Of a DNA stretch of 8,709 nt, positions 1 to 5,594 are shown piece by piece; within the stretch, counting starts at the first letter, position 1; every line of letters starts with the position of its first letter. Position numbers and translations under genes: made by a program. The notes under the pieces are model-generated. The model saw nothing but the letters and a program-made list of their open reading frames with translations. It had not been told where the DNA came from and ran no database searches. Source of the stretch: an uncultured Verrucomicrobiota bacterium (GTDB lineage: Bacteria; Verrucomicrobiota; Verrucomicrobiia; Methylacidiphilales; Verrucolacustridaceae); the NCBI GenBank assembly GCA_903905395.1, contig CAIVGD010000334.1, positions 1 to 8,709 on the forward strand, read 5' to 3'.

Positions 1-141
1 GATCCGGTCCTTAACGCTACCCAGCGGGTTAAAGAATTCGGCTTTCACGGCGACGGTGGCTGGCAGGCCGGCCGAAACCCGTTGAAGTTTAATCAGTGGG
101 GTGCGACCGACGGTGGCGAGTACATTTTCGTAGATGGGCAT
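1..141 (-). CDS. cysK: Cysteine synthase (O-acetylserine sulfhydrylase), N-terminal part
   Basis: PLP-dependent enzyme that joins sulfide to O-acetylserine to make cysteine, the last step of sulfate assimilation in the cytoplasm. Only the first 47 codons are in the window. The ATG is at 141 and the gene continues past the left edge. The visible protein begins MPIYENVLATVGRTPLIKL, the usual CysK opening with the TPL motif, and reaches NPLGSVKDR at residues 38-46. That segment contains the lysine (K44) that forms the Schiff base with PLP. It lies 28 bases downstream of the sbp stop on the same strand, so it is probably the next gene of the same operon. No strong Shine-Dalgarno sequence precedes it. 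Cystathionine beta-synthase shares this N-terminal fold, but the context and wording of the motifs favour CysK. The family call is firm; completeness cannot be judged. Confidence 0.93.
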   Translation of the reverse strand, partial: MPIYENVLATVGRTPLIKLQRVSAGLPATVAVKAEFFNPLGSVKDRI

Positions 142-169
142 GGGGGTGGGGTCTTTCTTTTGTTTTGGA

Positions 170-1159
170 TCAGCGTTTGGTAACTGCATCGTAGATTCCG
201 CCGTCGTCGAAGTGTTTTTTTTGCACGGTGGCCCAACCGCCGAAATGTTGGATATCGACCAATTCCAGCGCAGGGAACTGCTCGGCGTATTTTTCTGCGA
301 CTTTGGGATCACGCGGGCGGTAGAAATTCTTCGCGATCAGATCCTGGCCTTCCGGGGAGTAGAGGTAACTGATGTAGGCTTTTGCCAGATCAGAGGTATC
401 GTGCTTGATGGCATTTTTTTCCACCACCGCAACGGAGGGTTCGGCTAGTATGCTGGAGGAAGGAATGACGATTTCGGTCTCACCGGGGAATTCGGTCTGG
501 ATGAGGTGGGCCTCGTTTTCCCAGGCTAGATAGACGTCGCCGATCCGGCGTTTGACGAAAGTGATCGTCGCCCCGGTGGCGCCGGTATCGAGGACGGGCG
601 CATTTTTATAGAGCTTCCCGATGAACTCCTTGATCTTGGCCTGATCGTTGTTGAACTTCTTTTCGGCGTATGCCCAGGCGGCGAGATAATTCCAGCGTGC
701 GCCGCCCGAGGTTTTCGGGTTGGGGGTGACGATGGAGATGCCTTCCTTCACAATGTCATCCCAGTCCTTGATGTTCTTGGGATTGCCCGGGCGGACCACA
801 AAGACGATTGTGGAGGTGTAGGGGGTGCTGTGGTGGGGGAACCGTTCCTCCCAATCCTTCGGCACCGATTTGCCTTTGGTGGCGATGGCGTCGATATCGC
901 CGGCGAGGGCGAGGGTGACGACATCGGCCGGAACTCCGTCGATGACCGAGCGGGCTTGTTTGCCGGAGCCGCCGTGGGACTGGCTGATGTTCACGTCCTG
1001 TCCGGTTTTTTTCTTCCAGTACGATTGGAAGAGTTTGTTGTACTCCTCATATAACTTGCGGGTGGGGTCGTAGGAGACGTTGAGCAGTTCCGTAGCCGCA
1101 TGGGCGGTGATGGCCAGACCGAGGAGGCTGGCGAGGAGCAGGGTGGATTTAAGTTTCAT
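170..1159 (-). CDS. sbp: Periplasmic sulfate-binding protein of the sulfate ABC transporter
   Basis: Captures sulfate (possibly thiosulfate) in the periplasm and delivers it to a CysTWA-type ABC permease. The 329-residue length is normal for Sbp/CysP. Residues 1-21 are a Sec signal peptide (Lys-containing start, Leu-rich core, AHA cleavage site). The mature protein opens with LLNVSYDPTR, followed by QSHGGSGKQARSVIDG (about 60-75), ADVVTLAL (78-85) and NPKTSGGARWNYLAAW (147-162). All of these are family signatures lining the anion site. The ATG at 1159 is supported by an AGGA at 1169-1172, nine bases upstream. It sits 32 bases after the porin gene and 28 before cysK on the same strand, so the three look co-transcribed. 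The permease and ATPase genes usually found next to sbp are absent here, so they may lie beyond cysK or elsewhere. Sbp and CysP cannot be told apart with confidence by eye. Confidence 0.96.
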   Translation of the reverse strand: MKLKSTLLLASLLGLAITAHAATELLNVSYDPTRKLYEEYNKLFQSYWKKKTGQDVNISQSHGGSGKQARSVIDGVPADVVTLALAGDIDAIATKGKSVPKDWEERFPHHSTPYTSTIVFVVRPGNPKNIKDWDDIVKEGISIVTPNPKTSGGARWNYLAAWAYAEKKFNNDQAKIKEFIGKLYKNAPVLDTGATGATITFVKRRIGDVYLAWENEAHLIQTEFPGETEIVIPSSSILAEPSVAVVEKNAIKHDTSDLAKAYISYLYSPEGQDLIAKNFYRPRDPKVAEKYAEQFPALELVDIQHFGGWATVQKKHFDDGGIYDAVTKR

Positions 1160-1191
1160 GATAGGTTTTCCTTTTATTGGTTAAGTTAAAT

Positions 1192-2874
1192 TTAGAAGAA
1201 CAGTTGAAGCCGGCCGGTGATGGCAAACTCGTTGTTCGTGATGAACTGATTGTTGGAAGGAACGGCGGCGTTGGCTCCCGTGCCACTGCTGGCGTAATCC
1301 CAGATTGTGTAAACACCATCCAGATAAGCCCGGATGTTTGGATTGAGAAACCAACTCAAGCCCAAGCTATAGGCATGATAACCCCGGGCGTTGACGGCGG
1401 CGCCTCCGCTGGCAAAGGGGGCAGAGGATGTGGGTTGGTTAAAGAGGTCGCTATCGAGCTGAAGTTGGTCCGCCCGGAAAGCGATCTGCCATAGGCCGAC
1501 GGCATCCGGATCCTCCGACTGGAAAAAGTCGAAGTTATTGGCCGGTACCAAGCTATCAAAGCTATTGTCTTCCCCAGTGATGTTATAGGAAAGGGTCCCC
1601 TGCCAAGCCCAGCTGGTATCCCGGATCGGCCGTTGAACATTGCTATTTCCAGCTGAGAGGCTGATGCCCTGGCTTTCCAAGATGTATTCCGCCTGCACTC
1701 CCCATGGGCCGTAGTAGTAAAACGCCTGAGGATTGATCCGATAGGCGGCACCATTTTTCGTCGCGGTGCTGTTCCACGTGAAAAAGGTGTTGCCCGCGTC
1801 GGAGGAGAATGTGTTTAAGCCGTTGGAGATTGCCGTGGAAGCGGCGGTTTCGTCCCCAACCATGTAAGAGCCGGCCACGCCAAAACCCAGACCCGCCAAC
1901 TCATCAGCATCGTTGACAAAGGGTCGAGCGAAGAGCCGAGCGGCGATGTTGTATCCGCCTCCGGTATCGAGTGTTTGCGTGTAGTTGTCCGGAGCATCGG
2001 CAAAAACGCCGACGGCCCAGTTCAGTGTGTCGTCGAAGAGCAGACCGTTGGGCATAAAGCCGAGCATCCGGTTGGGCTGTAGCTGGCCGACGGGGCCACG
2101 CTCCATGAACACGGTGTTCTGGTCGGATTGCAACATTTCCAAACCTAATGGCGGCTTGAATTTGCCCACCTGGATCTGAAACTCCTTTTGGGCATTAAAG
2201 TTAAGCCAGGCATCGCAAATGATGGCGGTGTTGCGCGTATTCTGGGCATCGACCGTTCCAAAATCTGGCATGAATCGGAAATCGATATATTTCCAGAGCG
2301 TGCCGGCCGCATAGACGCGGGCTCGTCGGACGAGGAACTGGGAGGCATCGTCCCTGGCTTCATCGATAAAAGTCCGGCCGTCCAATTGGAGAACGCCTCC
2401 CAAACGAAGGGCATGGTTGCCGTCCGCTGATTTGAACACGAGGCCCTTTTCGTTGAAGGAGATGTTTGGCGTGGTTGCTGCTTTCTTCGCGGATTCCTCA
2501 TCGGCTAATTCCTGTTTTCGCTCGACGAGGCTGAGTCGGCTTTCCGAATCCGTGCGGTCACCTTGAACAGCGGCTCCCTGCTTGTCGTCGCGGGGTGTGG
2601 CGAGGCTGCGACGGGTACCACCGAGGAGGTTTTCTTTGGTGGTGGTTCCTCCGATGTTTTGGCCCGTGCCCTGCTGTTCGGTTGCTGGGGTAGCGGTATT
2701 TCGCTTGAGGTCGGCAATTTCTTTGCGCAGGGCAGCCAACTGCTCTTGGACGGATTGGTCCTGGGCGTTGGCCGAGTTCTGTGCGTGGATTTGGGTTAGT
2801 GGAGTCGTCACGATAATGAAGACGCCGAAGCGTACTAGGAATCGGACGAACACGTTGATGAGGTTGGTTTTCAT
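1192..2874 (-). CDS. OprO/OprP-type outer-membrane porin, predicted sulfate channel
   Basis: A 560-residue outer-membrane beta-barrel of the phosphate-selective porin O/P family. Residues 1 to about 31 form a signal peptide ending in IHA. Residues about 41-58 (QEQLAALRKEIADLKRN) and about 108-130 look like short coiled coils, separated by a Gln/Thr/Gly-rich linker. The barrel starts near 138 (ISFNEKGLVFKSADG) and contains LRLGGVLQLDGRTF, FLVRRARVYAAGTLWKYIDFRF and VGKFKPPLG, all typical of this family. It ends in ...GRLQLFF; a terminal Phe is the usual signal for BAM-mediated assembly. It is longer than classical OprP because of the N-terminal extension. The ATG at 2874 has an AGGA at 2882-2885. 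Position between a YezD-type gene and sbp suggests the transported anion is sulfate, not phosphate; that is inference from context. Confidence 0.9.
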   Translation of the reverse strand: MKTNLINVFVRFLVRFGVFIIVTTPLTQIHAQNSANAQDQSVQEQLAALRKEIADLKRNTATPATEQQGTGQNIGGTTTKENLLGGTRRSLATPRDDKQGAAVQGDRTDSESRLSLVERKQELADEESAKKAATTPNISFNEKGLVFKSADGNHALRLGGVLQLDGRTFIDEARDDASQFLVRRARVYAAGTLWKYIDFRFMPDFGTVDAQNTRNTAIICDAWLNFNAQKEFQIQVGKFKPPLGLEMLQSDQNTVFMERGPVGQLQPNRMLGFMPNGLLFDDTLNWAVGVFADAPDNYTQTLDTGGGYNIAARLFARPFVNDADELAGLGFGVAGSYMVGDETAASTAISNGLNTFSSDAGNTFFTWNSTATKNGAAYRINPQAFYYYGPWGVQAEYILESQGISLSAGNSNVQRPIRDTSWAWQGTLSYNITGEDNSFDSLVPANNFDFFQSEDPDAVGLWQIAFRADQLQLDSDLFNQPTSSAPFASGGAAVNARGYHAYSLGLSWFLNPNIRAYLDGVYTIWDYASSGTGANAAVPSNNQFITNNEFAITGRLQLFF

Positions 2875-2961
2875 GAAGGTTTCCTTGTTTTTGGCAAAGG
2901 GCTTCCTCCGGTGGTCCGGTCGGTTCCGCTTGAGCTGTGTTTCGGGGGTGTTTGGGTTTGG

Positions 2962-3135
2962 TTATTCCTCCCGTGTGGGTTGGGTTTTCAAGGAAGGTAG
3001 TTCGAGCCGAGTTTTCTCCGTTCGTTCGATCTGGACGACCCGACCGTCGTGGACTGTGAGAAGGATCTGGCCGTAGCGCAGGCCGCTCAGCTTTTCCTTG
3101 ATCACCTCCACCCAATTATTTTCAGAAGCGCTCAT
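2962..3135 (-). CDS. Small DUF2292 / YezD-type protein
   Basis: A 57-residue protein read from the ATG at 3135 to the TAA at 2962-2964. It opens MSASENNWVEVIKEKL and its core is LRYGQILLTVHDGRVVQIERTEKTRL (residues 19-44). This matches the DUF2292 pattern: a short amphipathic helix, then a beta hairpin with an HDGRVVQIER-like motif. The molecular function of the family is not known. Members are often found beside sulfate or cysteine genes (Bacillus yezD lies near methionine-to-cysteine genes), and this copy opens the porin-sbp-cysK operon. There is no Shine-Dalgarno sequence: the bases before the ATG are a palindromic operator-like site (3138-3154). It lies 35 bases downstream of the rrf2 stop and 87 bases before the porin ATG. 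The protein has no cysteine and no membrane segment. Family assignment is confident, role is not. Confidence 0.87.
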   Translation of the reverse strand: MSASENNWVEVIKEKLSGLRYGQILLTVHDGRVVQIERTEKTRLELPSLKTQPTREE

Positions 3136-3137
3136 AT

Positions 3138-3154
3138 ACGATTAAAATAGTCGT
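3138..3154 (-). promoter_or_regulatory. Predicted Rrf2 operator before the sulfate-uptake operon
   Basis: Plus-strand ACGATTAAAATAGTCGT is an imperfect palindrome: outer arms ACGA/TCGT match, the next pair is t/g, then TA/TA match. It begins two bases before the ATG of the YezD-type gene. A near-identical site at the same distance precedes rrf2 (3638-3654). Rrf2 proteins bind dyads of this size, so repression of yezD-porin-sbp-cysK by the adjacent Rrf2 protein is the natural reading. No convincing -35/-10 pair was found for this start. Binding is inferred from the repeat and its placement. Confidence 0.68.
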
Positions 3155-3170
3155 CTTTTTGGGCAAATAA

Positions 3171-3635
3171 TTAGATTCCATCTCCATCCACACATTGAAA
3201 GGAGAGAAGTTCGCTTGGCAGAACTGGTGAACCGAGCATGACTTTGGCGATGGAGGCTTGGTCCATGATTTTGGCCACATAATTACGTATTTCCAAAAGG
3301 ACCCGCCGGAAGCGACAGACCGACTCCTGGGTGCAGGGGATATAGCTTTTAACGGATACGCAGGGGATGGGTGCCAAGAATCCGTCAAAGTATCTAACTA
3401 CTTCACCCATAGATATATTTGATGGTTTTTTGGCTAGGGAGTACCCGCCCTCTTTGCCGGCGGTGCTAGAGACCCAGTTTTGGGATTTGCAGTCGAGGAG
3501 GATGTGTTCGAGGAATCGCTTGGGGACATCGTTGCGGCGAGCCAATTCCCGGATAGGGATGGGGCCGCGGCCATAGTGCTCCGCCAAGGTGAAGAGCACC
3601 CGCAGAGCATAATCGGTTTTCTTAGAGAGCTGCAT
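3171..3635 (-). CDS. Rrf2-family transcriptional regulator, likely Fe-S type, of sulfur genes
   Basis: A 154-residue DNA-binding regulator. The start MQLSKKTDYALRVLFTLAEH is the standard Rrf2 opening, which fixes the ATG at 3635. A winged helix-turn-helix follows (about 26-50, IPIRELARRNDVPKRFLEHIL), with the wing AGKEGGYSLAKKP at about 59-71. The segment after the wing has Cys92, Cys101 and Cys107 (spacing C-X8-C-X5-C). This is close to the three-cysteine clusters of IscR and NsrR and is absent from the cysteine regulator CymR. It may therefore bind an Fe-S cluster and sense iron-sulfur, redox or NO state; a thiol switch is an alternative. It is transcribed towards the YezD-porin-sbp-cysK genes, and the shared palindromes suggest it represses both that operon and itself. 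Family certain; ligand and targets inferred. Confidence 0.93.
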   Translation of the reverse strand: MQLSKKTDYALRVLFTLAEHYGRGPIPIRELARRNDVPKRFLEHILLDCKSQNWVSSTAGKEGGYSLAKKPSNISMGEVVRYFDGFLAPIPCVSVKSYIPCTQESVCRFRRVLLEIRNYVAKIMDQASIAKVMLGSPVLPSELLSFQCVDGDGI

Positions 3636-3637
3636 AT

Positions 3638-3654
3638 ACGACTAGAATGGTCGT
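3638..3654 (-). promoter_or_regulatory. Predicted autoregulatory Rrf2 operator
   Basis: Plus-strand ACGACTAGAATGGTCGT has perfect 5-bp outer arms (ACGAC/GTCGT) around a 7-bp centre. It starts two bases before the rrf2 ATG and differs from the site at 3138-3154 at only three of 17 positions. It overlaps the predicted transcription start of rrf2, an ideal place for self-repression. There is no Shine-Dalgarno sequence between it and the ATG. Confidence 0.7.
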
Positions 3655-3684
3655 TGTATATCACATCCCAAATGTCGTCAACAA
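3655..3684 (-). promoter_or_regulatory. Predicted rrf2 promoter
   Basis: Read on the minus strand, TATACA (3655-3660) is preceded by TGA, giving an extended -10 of the TGnTATACA kind. TTGTTG lies 18 bases further upstream (3679-3684), and an overlapping TTGACG (3676-3681) lies 15 bases upstream. Transcription would start near 3648, inside the operator, leaving a leader of only about a dozen bases. Prediction from motif matches only. Confidence 0.5.
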
Positions 3685-3998
3685 CTATTTTCGCCGTGAT
3701 GACACGGGATGCGGAAGACCGCCGGATGATTTTTGATGTTGTTTTTTTGATTTTTAATTGAGAAAGGGAATTTTGAAGTTCGAACTGATGATTAAAAATC
3801 TTAAAGCTATAATTTTGTGGGTAGTGGGTAGGAAAAAGTGAGCTTCCCTCGATTCTGCGGTGAGGGCTTCCGGTAAGAAAGGATAGAACCAATGAAAACG
3901 ATAAATGGCAGTAAGTTTGGGCGGTGTTTTGGAATGGGAGATTATGGCTTTATGCATAATGTCGAAATGTCGCGGATTGGGTTTTTTGTGGGGGACGG

Positions 3999-4022
3999 TC
4001 CCACATTCCCAAGAATGTGGGA
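3999..4022. repeat. Hairpin repeat, copy 1
   Basis: A perfect inverted repeat: TCCCACATTC (3999-4008), loop CCAA, GAATGTGGGA (4013-4022). It is identical to copy 2, and the similarity extends a few bases on both sides (GGACG before, ATG after). It is small, palindromic and intergenic, like a REP or short miniature-element unit. It could also stop transcription in either direction, though no clear T-run follows. Confidence 0.85.
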
Positions 4023-4052
4023 ATGACGGGGAAGGGTTAAGGGGGAGGACGC

Positions 4053-4076
4053 TCCCACATTCCCAAGAATGTGGGA
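4053..4076. repeat. Hairpin repeat, copy 2
   Basis: Exact second copy of the 24-bp hairpin at 3999-4022, in the same orientation, repeated with a 54-bp period. The 30-bp spacer between the copies (4023-4052) is purine-rich. Arms are TCCCACATTC (4053-4062) and GAATGTGGGA (4067-4076) with the same CCAA loop. Confidence 0.85.
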
Positions 4077-4210
4077 ATGTGCGAAAGTTGAAATCTCGTT
4101 ACTCCGAGATCGTCCTTCCTTTGGTTCTTAGTTCTGCCTTCCCTACTTTCAAACTACCCCTCTCTATGCCCTGATTAAAATTCCAACTTCAAAACCGAAA
4201 ACAACTGTCT

Positions 4211-4226
4211 GGCGGGCATGCCCGCC
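4211..4226 (-). terminator. Palindrome after the desulfurase gene, possible terminator
   Basis: GGCGGGCATGCCCGCC is a perfect 16-bp palindrome starting four bases past the stop of the minus-strand desulfurase gene. In that reading direction it is followed within about ten bases by a T-rich stretch (GTTGTTTT). As RNA a fully self-complementary site must open a small loop, and the T-run is not immediate, so it may be a weak terminator or simply a palindromic element. Confidence 0.45.
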
Positions 4227-4230
4227 CGCA

Positions 4231-5367
4231 TCAGGCTTTCAACCTCGCAACAACCCCCGCCCAATCCGGTTCCGGTGTGAGGTGACACCACGAAAAACGT
4301 ACCGCGCCAATAATTTCATCCTTCCCCAACCCCATCGCCTTCAGTACGTGGCTCGGTTGATAACTAGCCGAGGTACACGCCGATCCGTTCGATACCGCCA
4401 CCAGATCCCGAAGCCTCACAATCGCCTCCTCGGCACTGAGCCCCGGAAAGGAAACATTCACGGTATGCGGCAGAACGTGTCCTTCCTCCCCATGGATCTT
4501 TGGATTCAAGGATTGGATTGCTTGCAAAAACTTCGCCCGAAACGCCAGACACTTCGCCTTCCGAATCGCATGATCTTTTGACCCCAACTCCGCCGCCATC
4601 CCCAAGCCAGCAATCAGCGGCACCGGCAAAGTCCCCGGCCGCAACCCCTGCTCCTGCCCTCCCCCATGGATCAACGGAGCCAACGGCACTTTCTGTTTTC
4701 CCCGATGCCGGACCACCAACACTCCAACCCCTTTGGGCCCGAAAATTTTATGTCCACTAGCACTCAGCAGATCAATCCGGTGATTGCGGAGCGGTTCGAT
4801 CAACTTTCCAAAAGTCTGCGACGCATCCACATGAAACCAGACCGGATGGTGCACCAAAGCCTCAGTGATTTCTGGGATCGGCTGTATCACCCCTGTCTCG
4901 TTGTTTGCGTGCATCACCGAAATCAGCAACGTGGTCGGACGGATCAACGAAATAATCTTCGCCGCATCTACCCGCCCCCCCTTGCCAGGAGAAACCAGAT
5001 CCACCTCAAATCCGTCTTTGGCCAGCACATCGATCGGCTCCAGCACAGCCTTGTGCTCGATCCGGGTGCTGATGATGTGGGTCTTGCCGTGGCGTCGCCC
5101 CCACTGCGCCAACCCTAGAATGGACAGATTATTGCTCTCCGTGGCTCCACTGGTGAAAATAATTTCCTCGGGTTGTGCGGCGACCAACCGTGCCACCTGT
5201 TCCCGGGCCTGTTTCACCGCCTCCTTCGCCCTAACCCCGTACGCATGGGTCCGACTACCCTCGTTGCCATACTCTTCTTCGAAGAAATGACGGATCACCG
5301 CCGCTACCGCCGGTTCCAAGGGAGTAGTCGCGTTGCAGTCCAAATAGACCGGATGGGTTCGTACCAT
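4231..5367 (-). CDS. Cysteine desulfurase, IscS/NifS type, DndA-like
   Basis: PLP enzyme that takes sulfur from cysteine, leaving alanine and a persulfide used for Fe-S clusters, tRNA thiolation or DNA phosphorothioation. Read from the ATG at 5367 it has 378 residues, normal for the class V family. Visible landmarks are YLDCNATTPLEPAV (8-21), SGATESNN (73-80), EHKAV (104-108), HANNETG (153-159), HVDASQ (179-184), the PLP lysine in SGHKIFGPKG (Lys207) and the catalytic Cys331 in SNGSACTSASYQPSHVLKAMG. That last block, with its short active-site loop and YxPSHVL, resembles DndA more than housekeeping IscS. No dndBCDE genes are visible, so it may be the general desulfurase. A TTG at 5406 could extend it by 13 residues, but a GAGGAGG abuts that codon with no spacing, and the extension is not family-like; the ATG is preferred. 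Substrate pathway uncertain. Confidence 0.9.
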   Translation of the reverse strand: MVRTHPVYLDCNATTPLEPAVAAVIRHFFEEEYGNEGSRTHAYGVRAKEAVKQAREQVARLVAAQPEEIIFTSGATESNNLSILGLAQWGRRHGKTHIISTRIEHKAVLEPIDVLAKDGFEVDLVSPGKGGRVDAAKIISLIRPTTLLISVMHANNETGVIQPIPEITEALVHHPVWFHVDASQTFGKLIEPLRNHRIDLLSASGHKIFGPKGVGVLVVRHRGKQKVPLAPLIHGGGQEQGLRPGTLPVPLIAGLGMAAELGSKDHAIRKAKCLAFRAKFLQAIQSLNPKIHGEEGHVLPHTVNVSFPGLSAEEAIVRLRDLVAVSNGSACTSASYQPSHVLKAMGLGKDEIIGAVRFSWCHLTPEPDWAGVVARLKA

Positions 5368-5431
5368 AAGCGCAACAGCCTGCCCCAAAACCCGCCAGTT
5401 TTCCAACCTCCTCTTTGGTGTTTCCCTGCGT

Positions 5432-5461
5432 TTGTCTCCCTCCCCCTTTTCGGCTTAAGAT
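5432..5461 (+). promoter_or_regulatory. Possible promoter of the tRNA gene
   Basis: TTGTCT (5432-5437) and TAAGAT (5456-5461) are 18 bases apart, and each matches four of six consensus positions. Transcription would begin a few bases before the tRNA. Weak by sequence, but the position is right. Confidence 0.35.
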
Positions 5462-5471
5462 GAGGCCAGTC

Positions 5472-5543
5472 GCCGGAGTAGCTCAGTGGTAGAGCATCTG
5501 TTTCGTAAACAGAGGGTCACGGGTTCAACCCCCGTCTCCGGCT
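5472..5543 (+). tRNA. tRNA-Thr, anticodon CGU
   Basis: A complete 72-base cloverleaf. The acceptor stem GCCGGAG pairs with CTCCGGC (5536-5542), the D arm is GCTC...GAGC, the anticodon stem TCTGT/ACAGA encloses the seven-base loop TTCGTAA, and the T arm is ACGGG-TTCAACC-CCCGT. The anticodon CGT (5504-5506) reads ACG threonine codons. The 3' CCA is not encoded, so it would be added by CCA-adding enzyme. The aldehyde dehydrogenase gene starts 51 bases downstream on the same strand. Confidence 0.96.
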
Positions 5544-5594
5544 CTCTCTTTCCTCTTCTTGGCAAACGATCCCGCTCCGACGTAACCTTCCTTT

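Larger units (their letters stand above)
3661..4210. other. Intergenic region without a convincing gene
   Basis: About 550 bases between the divergent rrf2 upstream region and the 3' end of the desulfurase gene. Possible short frames here have no recognisable motif, no Shine-Dalgarno sequence and unusual composition. The stretch around 3730-3830 is clearly richer in A and T than its surroundings. The region holds the rrf2 promoter at its left end, a weak third copy of the operator (3681-3697) and the two hairpin repeats described separately. Confidence 0.6.

Noticed and set aside
2558..3115. Long minus-strand frame (185 codons) across the porin start and the YezD-type gene
   Set aside because: Pro/Arg-rich shadow translation; the other frames carry the recognisable porin signal peptide and DUF2292 protein.
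3991..4079. CRISPR array
   Set aside because: Only two repeat units, fully palindromic, with a single purine-rich 30-bp spacer and no cas genes.
3905..4174. Plus-strand frame of 89 codons through the hairpin repeats
   Set aside because: It translates the two DNA repeats into a repeated peptide, has no ribosome site and no family resemblance; the repeats are better explained as DNA or RNA hairpins.
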